47,608 nucleotides of DNA. It comes from Candidatus Rokuibacteriota bacterium (GTDB lineage: Bacteria > Methylomirabilota > Methylomirabilia > Rokubacteriales > CSP1-6). Made by a program: the position numbers and the translations under genes. The notes below the pieces were generated by a model. That model saw nothing but the letters and a program-made list of their open reading frames with translations, ran no database searches and was not told where the DNA came from. Of the stretch, positions 15,202 to 24,006 are shown piece after piece. Within the stretch, counting starts at the first letter, position 1; each line of letters begins with the position of its first letter. The DNA lies in contig QHRW01000032.1 of the NCBI GenBank assembly GCA_003220265.1, positions 1-47,608 on the forward strand. The letters are read 5' to 3'.

Positions 15202-17191
15202 TCCGGCCGTGCCAAAGTCAAGCGCCCCTGCCGCGGGGCGTGTCCTCGCCGCGCTGCCCCTCGCCGCTCTTCTCGCCTATGGGTTGGCCTTCGCCGCGGC
15301 GGCGCTCGGCCGGAGTCTGCCGGCGTACGACGATCATCCCGGCCAGCTCGCGCGGCTCTGGCACGTCGTCACGCTCGGCCCCGCGCCGTGGGCGTGGAAT
15401 CCCGGCTGGTGGACGGGCTATCCCGAGCTGCAGTTCTATCCGCCGGCCTTCGCGTACGCCGGCGCGCTGCTGCACGCGCTGTCGTTCGGCACGGTCACCG
15501 TGCCCCGCGCGTACGTGGCGACGGTGTGGCTGGCCTACCTCGCGCCCGGCGTGACGACGCTGCTCGCGCTCGCCCGCGTGCAGCGCAGCGCGTGGCTTGC
15601 GCTGCCGGGCGCGTTCGTCGCGCTCGCCCTGTCGCTGTGGCCCGCGCTGACGAGCGGCGTGGAGGGCGGCGTGCACGTGGGCATGGCGCCCGCGCGGCTG
15701 GCGTGGGCGATGCTCCCGCTCGTGCTGGCGGCGCTCCTGCCGTGGAGCGAGGGCACGAGCGGCTTTCCCGCGCGCGCCGTCGTCGTGCTGACCGCGGCGA
15801 TCGTTCTCACGCACCCGGCTCACCTGCCGGGCGTGCTCGTGCTGATCCTGCTGGCCGCGGTCGCCAGGCCGCCGCGCGGCCGCAGAATCGCGCTCGCCGT
15901 CGGCTGGCTCGCGCTGGCCGCGCTGATCACCGCGTTCTGGACGCTGCCGCTGCTGGCGCGCCTCGCCGAGACGCGCGCGCTGGCCTGGGGCGAGCTCTCG
16001 CTGGCGAGCGTGCAGGACACGTTCGTGCGCCATCCGTTCGCCGCCATCCTCGCCGCGCTCTCGCTCGCGGCGTTCGCGCGTCTGCGGCAGATCCCCTCGC
16101 GCGGCGCGCGCCTCGTCGCCGTGTTTCCGTGGGCGATGGCAGTCGTGGTCTTGGTGGACGCGATGGTCCTCGAGCGGGCCGGCCTTCGGTGGCTGCCCGC
16201 CGACCGCGTGATGGACGCGTTCTGGCTCGGGCTGGTGATGGCCGCCGGTCTCGGCTGGTCCGGTGTGCAGCAGGCCCCCGACGATTCAGCCGGCCTCCCG
16301 CGCCTCCGCGACGTGCTCATCGGCCTCGCCGGAGTAGTGCTCTTCGCGCTGGTCTCGATCCGCGGCGAGACGTTGACGCTGTGGCCGCGAGCGAGCCAGT
16401 GGCCGACCTACGAGGCGACCGCGCACGGCCTGCGGCTACCCGAGCTCTGGCGCACGCTGGAGACGGCGCCGCCCGGCCGCGTGCTGTTCGTGCGCTCGGG
16501 GGTGCCGCTCGTCTACGGCGGCGACTGGTGGCGACCGCACACCCACGTGACCGCGCTGACTCCGCGCGAGAGCGGCCGCGCCATCGTCAACGGCACCTTC
16601 ACGCATCCCTCGCCGATCGCCGCGCTCGTCTACCGTGGCGACGCCGGCCGCGGCGCCATCACCGGGCTCGTGGAACGCCTCGACGGCCAGTCGCTGTTCG
16701 GCCGGCCGCTGGAGTCGCTGGACGCTGCCACGCTGAACGACCACGCACGGCGGCTGCGGGTCAGCGCGATCGTCGCGCTCGAGGACGACCTGCCGCGGCT
16801 GCCGGCGCTCGTCGACAACGCGACCTTCCGCACGCGCCGTGCCGAACCGCCGTTCGTCGTGTGGCTCGGACCGCCCGCGGTGCTGCCGGACCGGAGCACC
16901 GCCGCACACTCGCGTGTCCTCGTCGATGGCGCGCCGGGTGAATGGACCTCAGCGGGTCTTGCGTATTACCCGCTCTGGCGGGCGACAGCCGCCGGCCGCA
17001 CGCTCGAGACGCGACGCGGCGCGCTGGGTGACCTCGAGGTACGTGGACCTCGGAGCGGTGAGGTCGAGCTGAACTACGCCCCGGGTGCGCCGGAGATCAT
17101 CGGCCTCGTCCTGGCGGCCGCGGGCATCGTGCTGTGGATCCTCGCGCCGCGCTATTTCACCGCCGCGGCGCCGGCGTCCGAGCACTCCTGA
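15197..17191 (+). CDS. Polytopic membrane protein, GT-C glycosyltransferase-like
   Basis: A 664-residue protein with about ten hydrophobic segments in the first 380 residues and a soluble C-terminal part (about 390-635) closed by a last membrane helix (LVLAAAGIVLWILAP). The first periplasmic loop carries YDDHPGQLARLWHV and WNPGWWTGYPELQFYPPAF. This acidic residue plus aromatic stretch is reminiscent of GT-C glycosyltransferases and 6-pyruvoyl-tetrahydropterin-synthase-related membrane proteins. The start may be GTG 15209 if the transcript is leaderless. The 3' end overlaps the convergent GlcG-like gene by 40 bp. The substrate is unknown. Confidence 0.75.
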   Translation: MIPAVPKSSAPAAGRVLAALPLAALLAYGLAFAAAALGRSLPAYDDHPGQLARLWHVVTLGPAPWAWNPGWWTGYPELQFYPPAFAYAGALLHALSFGTVTVPRAYVATVWLAYLAPGVTTLLALARVQRSAWLALPGAFVALALSLWPALTSGVEGGVHVGMAPARLAWAMLPLVLAALLPWSEGTSGFPARAVVVLTAAIVLTHPAHLPGVLVLILLAAVARPPRGRRIALAVGWLALAALITAFWTLPLLARLAETRALAWGELSLASVQDTFVRHPFAAILAALSLAAFARLRQIPSRGARLVAVFPWAMAVVVLVDAMVLERAGLRWLPADRVMDAFWLGLVMAAGLGWSGVQQAPDDSAGLPRLRDVLIGLAGVVLFALVSIRGETLTLWPRASQWPTYEATAHGLRLPELWRTLETAPPGRVLFVRSGVPLVYGGDWWRPHTHVTALTPRESGRAIVNGTFTHPSPIAALVYRGDAGRGAITGLVERLDGQSLFGRPLESLDAATLNDHARRLRVSAIVALEDDLPRLPALVDNATFRTRRAEPPFVVWLGPPAVLPDRSTAAHSRVLVDGAPGEWTSAGLAYYPLWRATAAGRTLETRRGALGDLEVRGPRSGEVELNYAPGAPEIIGLVLAAAGIVLWILAPRYFTAAAPASEHS

Positions 17192-17559
17192 TCCTGCTCG
17201 CCGGTGCCGCCGCCGCAGCCGATGCCGCCGATGCAGCGGCCGTTCTTCATGATGGGCGAGCCGCCCGGCGTCGGCAGTGCCTGGCCCTGGAGAATCACCG
17301 GCACCGTGCGCCAGAAGGCCGAGCCCTTGTTGGCCGCCTCGCCGAGCTCGGTCGTGGACTTCCGGAAGGCGGCGGCCGCGACGGCCTTGGCCTTGGAGGT
17401 CTCCGGCGTGAAGAAGCCGGTGCCGTCACCGCGCGCGCTGAGCACCAGGCGGCCCGCTTCGTCGACCACGGTCACGGTCATCGGCGAGCCGAGGGTCTTG
17501 GCCTTGCCCTGCGCGGCGCGGACCGCCTGCTCCGCCATCTCGAGCGTCAGCTCGGTCAT
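17152..17559 (-). CDS. GlcG/HbpS-family heme-binding-type protein
   Basis: A 135-residue protein of the GlcG/HbpS (DUF336) family. Typical features are the N-terminal AEQAVRAAQGKAKTLGSPMTVTVVDEAGRLVLSARGDG, SKAKAVAAAAFRKST, and the glycine-rich GGSPIMKNGRCIGGIGCGGGTGEQD near the C-terminus. Members bind heme or cobalamin or accompany glycolate/diol metabolism; which applies here is unknown. Its last 40 bp overlap the 3' end of the opposing membrane protein gene, so full-length convergent transcripts would be complementary. Repeat R3 lies just upstream. Confidence 0.88.
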   Translation of the reverse strand: MTELTLEMAEQAVRAAQGKAKTLGSPMTVTVVDEAGRLVLSARGDGTGFFTPETSKAKAVAAAAFRKSTTELGEAANKGSAFWRTVPVILQGQALPTPGGSPIMKNGRCIGGIGCGGGTGEQDQECSDAGAAAVK

Positions 17560-17571
17560 ATCTGGACCTTT

Positions 17572-17784
17572 CTACCGGGGGCCCCGACATGGCCCCCGGA
17601 CCCCCAGCTCTCGGGACGCCCCGGCGGAGCCGTGGCGCCCCTCGCCAACGCACTCGGCGACGGTCACCAGGAGCGCGTTCTCGCGCTCGTCGGCCACCGG
17701 TCGGGCCGGCCCGAGGCCGCTCGGCGCCGCCCCGCAGAGCAGGACGGCGAGCGCCAGCCGCCGCAGCAGCCGCCGCCGCTTCAT
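17572..17784 (-). CDS. Small exported hypothetical protein (70 residues)
   Basis: The ATG at 17784 overlaps the PhoD-like stop (ATGA). The N-terminus is a convincing signal sequence: MKRRRLLRRLALAVLLCG, then GAAPSGLGPARPVADEREN. LLC resembles a lipobox but lacks the small residue at -1. The last 20 or so residues are encoded by repeat R3, so the reading frame was probably altered or lengthened by the repeat. No family recognised; it may be the stump of a larger exported protein. Confidence 0.4.
   Translation of the reverse strand: MKRRRLLRRLALAVLLCGAAPSGLGPARPVADERENALLVTVAECVGEGRHGSAGASRELGVRGPCRGPR
17575..17637 (+). repeat. Composite two-hairpin repeat R3
   Basis: Hairpin 1 has perfect 9-bp arms CCGGGGGCC and GGCCCCCGG around loop CCGACAT (17575-17599). 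CCCCC follows. Hairpin 2 has CGCC-c-CGGC and GCCG-t-GGCG around GGA (17617-17637). It lies between the 70-residue ORF and the GlcG-like gene, and the loop orientation is plus while both neighbours are minus. Confidence 0.7.
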
Positions 17785-19127
17785 TCGGGACCGAGGGTGT
17801 GGGTGAACAACGCGTTGCCCTGCTCGTCGATCAAACGCACGACGAGGTGCGTCGGTTCGATGGTGATCGCCCCGAAGTTGTAGACGCCGCCCTGGGCGAA
17901 CAGCGAGCGGGAGTTGAGGCGCATGTCGAGCGGGCGCGGCCGGCCCAGCGTGGCCGACAGGGGGCCGGCGATGAACTCGTGGAACGACCAGTCGGGCGTG
18001 GGCTGGTGGCGAATCACCTCCGCATGGTGGACGTCGGCCGCGAGGAACACGAGGTTCTTCACGCCGCGCGTGCGGAGCTGGCGCAGGATCGCGTCACGCT
18101 CGGTGACGAAGCCGGTGCCATTCTCGGGCGCCATGCCAAAGACGTTGACGTCGGTCCACGAGTCGCGGCGCTCGGGCCGGCCCGTGGGCACCGCGAGCGG
18201 CACGCTGGTCACGACCATCTTCCACGTCGCCGTGGAGGCCGTGACACCGTCGAGGAGCCAGCGCCGCTGCGCGGCGCCCAGCATCGTCTTGGCGGGCCCG
18301 TCGGGCTCGACGTTGGGGCTGCGGTACTGGCGCGTGTCGAGGATGAAGAGCTCGAGCAGGCGGCCCCAGCGGACGCTGCGATACATCCGGTGCGGATCGT
18401 CGCCACCCGCCGCCACCGGCCAGTACTCGAGGAACGCCTGGCGGCCCACCGGCATCAGCGGCTCGGTGGGGCCGGAGAAGTCGTTCTTCACCTCGTGGTC
18501 GTCCCAGTTGGCGAACACCGGCGTGCGGCGCAGGAAGTCCTGCACGGCGGCGTCCTCGCGGTTGTAGCGGTGGCGCGCGCGGAACTCGGTCAGCGTGGTG
18601 GCGACGAAGTCGGCGCCCGGCACGACGCCCGGCCGGTTGCACGGCACGTCGGCGTAGATCGTGTCGCCGGCGAAGAGGAAGAAGTCGGCGGGGTGCCGGG
18701 CCATCGCACGAAAGATCCGGTAGCCGCCGTCGAGCAGCCGGCAGAAGCCGCCGCCGCCGAGGTCGCCGCTCCAGAGAAAGCTGACGCGCGCCGGCTCCGT
18801 CGGCACGGGCGCGGTGGCGAACTCGCCCTCGACGCGCTCGCCGCCCTGGCTGACGACGTAGCGATGGCGCGTGGCCGGGCTGAGGCCGTCGAGGGCGACA
18901 CGCACGATGAGATCGTCGGCATCGGCGGCCGGCCGCGCCATCCGCTGCGGCGCGCCGCCGGCAGGCGTGACCTCGATGGCCACCTCGCCCGCGCGAATCG
19001 CGCGCGCCCACACGATGGCGGCCGTGGTGCGGACCTCGGTGACCGAGACGAGCAGCGACGGGGCGGCCGAGACCGTGTCCGCGAACAGCAGCAGGACGAG
19101 CGCGAGCCCGGCCCGCCGAACGCTCAG
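17781..19127 (-). CDS. PhoD-like metallophosphatase (alkaline phosphatase D family), probable CTG start
   Basis: A secreted 448-residue PhoD-family phosphoesterase. After the signal peptide (VRRAGLALVLLLFADTVSA) comes an N-terminal Fn3-like domain (about 25-115). The metal-binding core carries WSGDLGGGG, FFLFAGDTIYAD, FANWDDHEVKNDF and FLAADVHHAEV. The open frame extends far upstream, but only through the peptidase gene. The signal peptide begins right at the peptidase stop, where the only candidate start is CTG 19127 in a CTGA overlap. Expected role is release of phosphate from phosphodiesters in the periplasm. Confidence 0.85.
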   Translation of the reverse strand: MSVRRAGLALVLLLFADTVSAAPSLLVSVTEVRTTAAIVWARAIRAGEVAIEVTPAGGAPQRMARPAADADDLIVRVALDGLSPATRHRYVVSQGGERVEGEFATAPVPTEPARVSFLWSGDLGGGGFCRLLDGGYRIFRAMARHPADFFLFAGDTIYADVPCNRPGVVPGADFVATTLTEFRARHRYNREDAAVQDFLRRTPVFANWDDHEVKNDFSGPTEPLMPVGRQAFLEYWPVAAGGDDPHRMYRSVRWGRLLELFILDTRQYRSPNVEPDGPAKTMLGAAQRRWLLDGVTASTATWKMVVTSVPLAVPTGRPERRDSWTDVNVFGMAPENGTGFVTERDAILRQLRTRGVKNLVFLAADVHHAEVIRHQPTPDWSFHEFIAGPLSATLGRPRPLDMRLNSRSLFAQGGVYNFGAITIEPTHLVVRLIDEQGNALFTHTLGPE

Positions 19128-19984
19128 CGCAGCACCCGGCCGAAGTGGGCGAGCATCTCCGCCTCGAAATCCTCGAGGCTCTGGTCGAAGGCGGCGCGGA
19201 AGGTCTCGTACCGCCCGCGGCCGGCCGCCAGCGACCGGTAATACTCCACGATCCGCGCGAAGCCGTGGCGGCGGATCAGGTAGTCGGTCATCAGAAAGGC
19301 GAGCTGATAGGTTGCCAACGAGCCTTCGCGCAGGTGGCGCACGGTGAAGCCGCGCGGCGTGCCGAGCGTCTCGAGGTCCAGCCGCGACTGGCGCAGCGCC
19401 GTCTGCTCGCGCACGTGACCGAGGGCCGCAGCCCGCCGCTCGGCGAGCGCGTCGAGCCCGAGGCGCTCGAGCACCGTGAAGGCCGCCCACTCGGCCATGC
19501 CCTCGGCCAACCACTGCTCCGCGCGGCCCTCACCCTGCGCCAGCTCGATCTGGGCCACGTGCGTCAGCTCGTGCGCGACGAGCCGCAGCCATTCGCGCGC
19601 GGCCGGCGGCGCGCCCTCGTCCTGCAGCAGGAGCTGGCGGCGCTTGCCGACGCCCACGGCGAACTCGCTGAGCTCGGCGGCGCGCACGGCCGGCAGCCGC
19701 CCGTCCGTCACCAGGCCCTGCTCGAAGACCGCGCGCGACGTGTAGATGTAGACCATGACGTGGTCGGGCACCGGCAGCGCGAGCTCGCGCGAGAGCAGTG
19801 AGGCCACGCCGCGCACGGCGGCCTCGTGGCTGCCGAAGTCGTCGGGATATCGCAGCGTGGCGGCGGTATGCGGCTCCTCGAAGGCGACCGGAAGGACGAA
19901 GCGGCTACCGCCGGCCCGACACGCGCTCAGGACCAGCGCGGCGGCCAGGAAGGCGCCGAGGCGAACAGCGATACGGAAATTCAT
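19124..19984 (-). CDS. Lipoprotein zinc metallopeptidase (HELTH, peptidase MA-like)
   Basis: A 286-residue exported protein. The signal peptide ends in lipobox LSAC with Cys22, so it is probably a lipoprotein. HELTH at 138-142 is a gluzincin zinc motif, with a third-ligand Glu in LAEGMAEWAAF (around 161-165), as in peptidase MA-like/DUF2268-type proteins. It is coupled to the PhoD-like gene through overlap at its stop. A role in cell-envelope protein processing is inference. Confidence 0.83.
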   Translation of the reverse strand: MNFRIAVRLGAFLAAALVLSACRAGGSRFVLPVAFEEPHTAATLRYPDDFGSHEAAVRGVASLLSRELALPVPDHVMVYIYTSRAVFEQGLVTDGRLPAVRAAELSEFAVGVGKRRQLLLQDEGAPPAAREWLRLVAHELTHVAQIELAQGEGRAEQWLAEGMAEWAAFTVLERLGLDALAERRAAALGHVREQTALRQSRLDLETLGTPRGFTVRHLREGSLATYQLAFLMTDYLIRRHGFARIVEYYRSLAAGRGRYETFRAAFDQSLEDFEAEMLAHFGRVLR

Positions 19985-20038
19985 GCAGCGTTGAACGCTG
20001 CGGCGATTCTACACGAGCGCGCAAGGGCCCGGACGATT

Positions 20039-21139
20039 TCAGGCGGCGCGGCGGAAGAGCGAGCGCAAGCGGCCGGCGAAGCTCTCGGCCTCCTCGAGCA
20101 GCGGCGCGCTGGCCGCGAGCGCGGTCACCACGCGCTCGGCCAGCCCCGGGCGCAGGGCGTCGGCGTCGAGAACCAGGAGCTCGCGCTGGGCGAGGAGCGT
20201 CTGGCGGAAGAGCACTTCCCACTCCTCGTAGGGCACGGTCAGCTCGTGGAGGTTGCGTTCGATGCTGGTCAGGCGATCGGAGGCCGCGGTCGCGCGGTGG
20301 GCGGCGAGGTCCTGCCACGCGAGCCGCAGCTGGTCCTCGACCTCGTTCGCCTCCTTGGTCCACGTCAGGTACGCGTGGGTCACGGTGAGGCGCTCGGTGA
20401 GGACCGCGCGCCCGTGGGCGACGTCCGTCTCGCGCCCACTGATCACGAGATCGGAGGGGTGCAGCAGCACCTCCATCTTGGCGCTGACCAGCTGCTGCAG
20501 CGGCACGTCGGAGACACCGCCCAGCGAGCGGCCCGCAAACCACGTCAGGATCGCCGTCGGAAAGCGCAGCATCCACGGCGCACGCTGTGGCGACGTCACG
20601 CGCCCGCCCATCTCCAGCGCGTGACGGACCTCCTCCACCACGACCGCGTAGTGCTCGGGCGGAATGATGACGGGCACGTGCTGGCTGATCCATCGGTGGA
20701 AGAGGTCGCGCACCTTCATCACGGGCGCAAAAACGGTCATGATCACCAGCGTCAGCGCGAGGCCCACCGTGTACGGGTAGCCGCGGCCGATCGCGCGCAC
20801 CGTCGAGGGCCGGTCCTCCGGATCCACCATGCGCGTGGACAGCCAGCCCACCAGCGCCGGGATGATGACCACGCCGATCAGCATGCCGATCCGGATCCAC
20901 GGCTTGAGCCACTCCGGCGGGGAGACGAAGGCCACGAGGAACGTGCCGACCCCGGGGAATGCCACGCCCACCAGCGCCACCAGCCACAGCACCGACCCGA
21001 ACGCGACCCCCGACAGGTACATCTGGCGGCCCTCGGGCACCCGCCCGAACAACAGCACCGTCGCCCACCCAAACGCGGTATTCAGCAGCTTCCCCGCCGA
21101 CCTGAACACCATCGCCAGCAACGCCTGCACCAGCGCCAT
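20039..21139 (-). CDS. Membrane protein of unknown function
   Basis: A 366-residue protein. The ATG at 21139 (GAGGG upstream) is chosen; the frame is open to 21295 but that stretch runs through a repeat hairpin. Four hydrophobic segments are seen in the first 150 residues (around 20-32, 43-64, 82-100, 120-138), followed by a long charged cytoplasmic or periplasmic region. Near 155-190 is a VIIPPEHYAVVVEEVRHAL stretch, and heptad-like helices occupy the last 120 residues. No family recognised. A 54-bp gap separates it from the peptidase gene on the same strand. Confidence 0.7.
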   Translation of the reverse strand: MALVQALLAMVFRSAGKLLNTAFGWATVLLFGRVPEGRQMYLSGVAFGSVLWLVALVGVAFPGVGTFLVAFVSPPEWLKPWIRIGMLIGVVIIPALVGWLSTRMVDPEDRPSTVRAIGRGYPYTVGLALTLVIMTVFAPVMKVRDLFHRWISQHVPVIIPPEHYAVVVEEVRHALEMGGRVTSPQRAPWMLRFPTAILTWFAGRSLGGVSDVPLQQLVSAKMEVLLHPSDLVISGRETDVAHGRAVLTERLTVTHAYLTWTKEANEVEDQLRLAWQDLAAHRATAASDRLTSIERNLHELTVPYEEWEVLFRQTLLAQRELLVLDADALRPGLAERVVTALAASAPLLEEAESFAGRLRSLFRRAA

Positions 21140-21400
21140 ACCCCTCAACGCCTGCAATGCGAATGCCTCCCAAGGTACGCTGCGTCGAGGAGCGCCGGCC
21201 CAAGCCCCTTTTAGAGCAGCGCCCGCCGTCGCCCTAATCACCTGTTCGAGCCCAGGCTTAATCCACCGCTCCGAGCGCGGGCTTTGCCCGCGCAATCCTG
21301 TTCTAGGGGGTGGCAGGGAGGAGCGCGGCGTCAGCCGCGCGACGACCGTCGGACGGGGGGCAAAGCCCCCCGCCGAGTCAGGCGAAGCCCCCCTTCCGAG
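21140..21400. other. Intergenic stretch with hairpin cluster
   Basis: 260 bp between the unknown membrane protein and the SDR. It carries repeat R5 (21275-21372). The remainder is GC-rich with no open frame I would support; the apparent extension of the membrane protein frame to 21295 lacks family support. CCTGTTCGAGCCCAGG near 21241 resembles a tRNA T-arm but no other tRNA parts are present. Confidence 0.5.
21275..21372 (-). repeat. Hairpin cluster R5 (composite repeat variant)
   Basis: Read on the minus strand: hairpin with 8-bp arms CGGGGGGC and GCCCCCCG around TTT (21372-21354). Next is a 7-bp hairpin GCGCGGC/GCCGCGC around TGAC (21340-21323), then a CCCCC spacer, then an 8-bp hairpin GCGCGGGC/GCCCGCGC around AAA (21293-21275). 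The order (G-rich hairpin, C5 spacer, AAA-loop hairpin) matches R1-R4, with one extra hairpin. It begins 28 bp after the stop of the SDR at 21401. Confidence 0.65.
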
Positions 21401-22312
21401 CTAGACGAGAGGGTCGTAGTTGAAGTACTGCCCCGACGTCACGAGCGGCACGATGTGGTGCTGCAGCGTGCCGGGGAACATCTCGACGAGGCGCTCGACC
21501 GTCCAGCCTTCGTCGTTGTGCACGCGCATGATCGGCCGCTCGTGGCTGAACAGCATGATCTCCTTGCCGCGCACGCCGAAGACCTGCCCCGTGACGTCCT
21601 TGGCGGCGTCCGAGGCGAGGAACGCGGCCACCGGCGCAATGTGCGCGGGCGAGAGCTTCTTGATCTTCTCCACGCGCGCCTTCTGCGCGTCAGTCTCGGT
21701 GGGAATCGTGCCGATCATCCGCGTCCACGCGAAGGGCGAGATGCAGTTGGCCGTGACGTTGTAGCGCGCCATGTCGAGCGCGGTCGCCTTGGTGAGCCCG
21801 AAGATGCCCAGCTTGGCGGCGGCGTAGTTGGCCTGGCCCACGTTGCCGATGAGCCCCGAGGTGGACGTCATGTTGATGAAGCGGCCCCACTTCTGCTCGC
21901 GCATGAGCGGCGCCGCCGCGCGCGTCACCGCGAAGCTGCCCTTGAGGTGGGTGTTGATGACGGCGTCCCACTCCTCCTCGCTCATGTTGAAGATCATGCG
22001 GTCGCGGAGGATGCCGGCGTTGTTGACGACGATGTCCACGCGCCCGAAGGCGTCGACGGCGGTCTTCACGATGCCCTGGCCGCCGGCCATGGTCGCCACC
22101 GAGTCGTAGTTGGCGACGGCCTCGCCCTTGGCCCGGCGGATCTCGTCCACGACCTCGTCGGCGGGCTTGCGGTCGGAGCCCAGGCCCGCCTCGCTGCCGC
22201 CATAGTCGTTGACGACCACGCGCGCGCCGTGCGCGGCCATCAGCATGGCGATCTCCCGCCCTACGCCCCGCGCCGCCCCCGTCACCACCGCCACCTTGCC
22301 GTTGAGCAACAT
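21401..22312 (-). CDS. SDR-family oxidoreductase, MFE-2 hydroxyacyl-CoA dehydrogenase-like
   Basis: A 303-residue short-chain dehydrogenase. The cofactor motif TGAARGVG and NNAG are present, with active site Ser in MTSTSG and Y-x-x-x-K in NYAAAKLG. The insertion VVNDYGGSEAGLGSDRKPADEVVDEI after beta-2 and the C-terminal extension (about 245-303) are typical of the (3R)-hydroxyacyl-CoA dehydrogenase domain of peroxisomal multifunctional enzyme type 2 and its bacterial relatives. Acyl-CoA or steroid side-chain oxidation is the likely context; the exact substrate is not readable. Confidence 0.87.
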   Translation of the reverse strand: MLLNGKVAVVTGAARGVGREIAMLMAAHGARVVVNDYGGSEAGLGSDRKPADEVVDEIRRAKGEAVANYDSVATMAGGQGIVKTAVDAFGRVDIVVNNAGILRDRMIFNMSEEEWDAVINTHLKGSFAVTRAAAPLMREQKWGRFINMTSTSGLIGNVGQANYAAAKLGIFGLTKATALDMARYNVTANCISPFAWTRMIGTIPTETDAQKARVEKIKKLSPAHIAPVAAFLASDAAKDVTGQVFGVRGKEIMLFSHERPIMRVHNDEGWTVERLVEMFPGTLQHHIVPLVTSGQYFNYDPLV

Positions 22313-22387
22313 GAGAGTCCCCCTCAGCCCGCCGGATGAAAAGCGGCGCTCACCTTACCACGGTGCGCATTCGACCGAGCGCACGCG

Positions 22388-23182
22388 TCAGCGCCCCTTC
22401 GCATCCAGGGCGGCCACGTAGGCGGCGCCGAAGACGAACACGATCGCGGAGTAGTAGACGAACATCACGAAGGCGACCAGGACGCCGAGCGGGCCGTAGA
22501 TCTGGTCGTAGACGCCGACCTTGCGGATGTAGACGCGGAAGAGCTGCTTGGCGACCTCCCACAGGCACGCGGCCAGCAAGCCGCCCACCAGCGCGGCCCC
22601 CACGCGCGGGCGCCGGCGCGGGACATAGCGATAGCCGAAGTAGAACATCATCGTGGACAGCGTGATGCTGAACGCGATCGTCGTCGCGTAGGCCCACTCG
22701 GAGGCCAGGTGGGCCGGGCGCAGCACGAAGTCCTGGAACCACTGGAAGAGCCAGGTGACGGAGCTGGCCGCGAACAGCAGCACGGTGAGGATCAGCACCA
22801 TGCCGGAGTCGAGCAGCAGATTGCTGACGTAGCCTCCGGCCTGCCGCACGCCCAGCATGCGGTGCAGCACCAGCCGCGTCGCGCCCAGCAGCGGCGTGGT
22901 GAAGAAGATCAGGATGAGCGTGCCGGCGATGCCGGAGGCGGCACGCGTATCGACGATGCGCAGGATGGCCGCGGTGATCTCGCGGCGATAGACGGGGAAG
23001 TTGCGCGTGAGCTGCGAGACGACCTCGCGCGCGGCCTCCTCGGAGGACAGCACGAAGCCGAGCGTGGAGGCGCCCAGCAGCATCAGCGGGATGACGGTGA
23101 CCAGGAAAAAGAACGCCAGCCCGGCCGCGAGGAAGAAGCCGCTCTCCGCGAAGAAACGAGCGAAGGCGCCTCGAAAGCCCAC
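22388..23182 (-). CDS. YihY/BrkB-family membrane protein
   Basis: A 264-residue polytopic membrane protein of the YihY/virulence factor BrkB family (once called RNase BN). About six membrane segments are present. The family signatures SGFFLAAGLAFFFLVTVIPL near the N-terminus and VYDQIYGPLGVLVAFVMFVYYSAIVFVFGA near the C-terminus are clear. The GTG start at 23182 is 3 bp after the SDR stop. Transport of a lipid or other hydrophobic substrate has been proposed for the family; function is unproven. Confidence 0.9.
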   Translation of the reverse strand: MGFRGAFARFFAESGFFLAAGLAFFFLVTVIPLMLLGASTLGFVLSSEEAAREVVSQLTRNFPVYRREITAAILRIVDTRAASGIAGTLILIFFTTPLLGATRLVLHRMLGVRQAGGYVSNLLLDSGMVLILTVLLFAASSVTWLFQWFQDFVLRPAHLASEWAYATTIAFSITLSTMMFYFGYRYVPRRRPRVGAALVGGLLAACLWEVAKQLFRVYIRKVGVYDQIYGPLGVLVAFVMFVYYSAIVFVFGAAYVAALDAKGR

Positions 23183-23185
23183 GGG

Positions 23186-23965
23186 CTAGAGGAGCCCGCG
23201 TACCAGGCCGCCGTCCACCTGCACCGCCACCCCCGTCACGTACGAGGCGCGCTCGGAGGCGAGGAAGACGGCGACGTTGGCGAACTCCTCGACGGTGCCC
23301 GGCCGCCCCAGCGGGATGTCCTTGGACTGCCTCGCCAGGTATTCCTCCTTCGACAGCCCCGACGCCTTCAGCCCGCCCAGCAAGCGATCCGTGAGGATGC
23401 GGCCCGGACAGAGCGTGTTGACGAGGATGTTCTCCTTGCCGAGCTGCAGCGCCAGCGTCTTCATCATGCCGGCCACCCCGGGCCGGACCGCGTTGGAGAG
23501 CAGCAGGTCCTCCAGCGGCTGCTTGACCGAGACCGACTGGATGGTGAGGATGCGCCCCCACTTCTTGGCGCGCATGCCCGGCAGCACCTCGCGGATCAGC
23601 CGCACGGTGGACATCAGCGAGACCTCGACGGCGCCGTGCCAGGCGGCGTCGTCGAACTCGTCGAAGAAGCCGCGCGGCGGGCCGCCGCAGTTGGCGATGA
23701 GCACGTCGGGGTCGCCGAAGCCCTGCTTGACCTGGGCGACCAGCGCCCGCACGTCGTCGGCTTTCGTCACGTCGGCGCGCACGGCCAGCACGTCGGCCTT
23801 CGTCCTGGCGCGCACCTCGTCGGCCGCCGTCTTGAGCTCCGCCTCGTTACGCGCGCAGATGGCCACCCGCGCGCCTTCCGCGGCCAGCGCCAGCGCGCAC
23901 GCCTTGCCCATCCCCTTGCTCGCCGCCGTCACCAGCGCCACCTTCCCCTTGAGTCCCAGATCCAT
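23186..23965 (-). CDS. SDR-family protein lacking the catalytic Tyr and Lys
   Basis: A 259-residue classical SDR fold with TAASKGMGKA cofactor loop and CPGRILTDRL. At the active site the family Y-x-x-x-K is replaced: the stretch reads LLLSNAVRPGVAGMMKTLA, with Ser and Arg in the Tyr and Lys positions. The same SNAVR variant occurs in a recognised SDR subgroup, so it may use another mechanism or bind without catalysis. GGAGG precedes the ATG at 23965. YihY follows 3 bp downstream. Confidence 0.87.
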   Translation of the reverse strand: MDLGLKGKVALVTAASKGMGKACALALAAEGARVAICARNEAELKTAADEVRARTKADVLAVRADVTKADDVRALVAQVKQGFGDPDVLIANCGGPPRGFFDEFDDAAWHGAVEVSLMSTVRLIREVLPGMRAKKWGRILTIQSVSVKQPLEDLLLSNAVRPGVAGMMKTLALQLGKENILVNTLCPGRILTDRLLGGLKASGLSKEEYLARQSKDIPLGRPGTVEEFANVAVFLASERASYVTGVAVQVDGGLVRGLL

Positions 23966-24006
23966 TCCGCGCCTCCTATCCCACGACTCTCGACACGCAG
24001 TCTCGA

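Noticed and set aside
15388..16941. 517-codon alternative plus frame inside the GT-C-like gene
   Set aside because: Arg/Ala-rich out-of-frame translation with no hydrophobic pattern; the other frame gives clear membrane helices.
21230..21262. tRNA-like T-arm sequence CCTGTTCGAGCCCAGG
   Set aside because: Only four paired bases and no acceptor, D or anticodon arm nearby; chance match.
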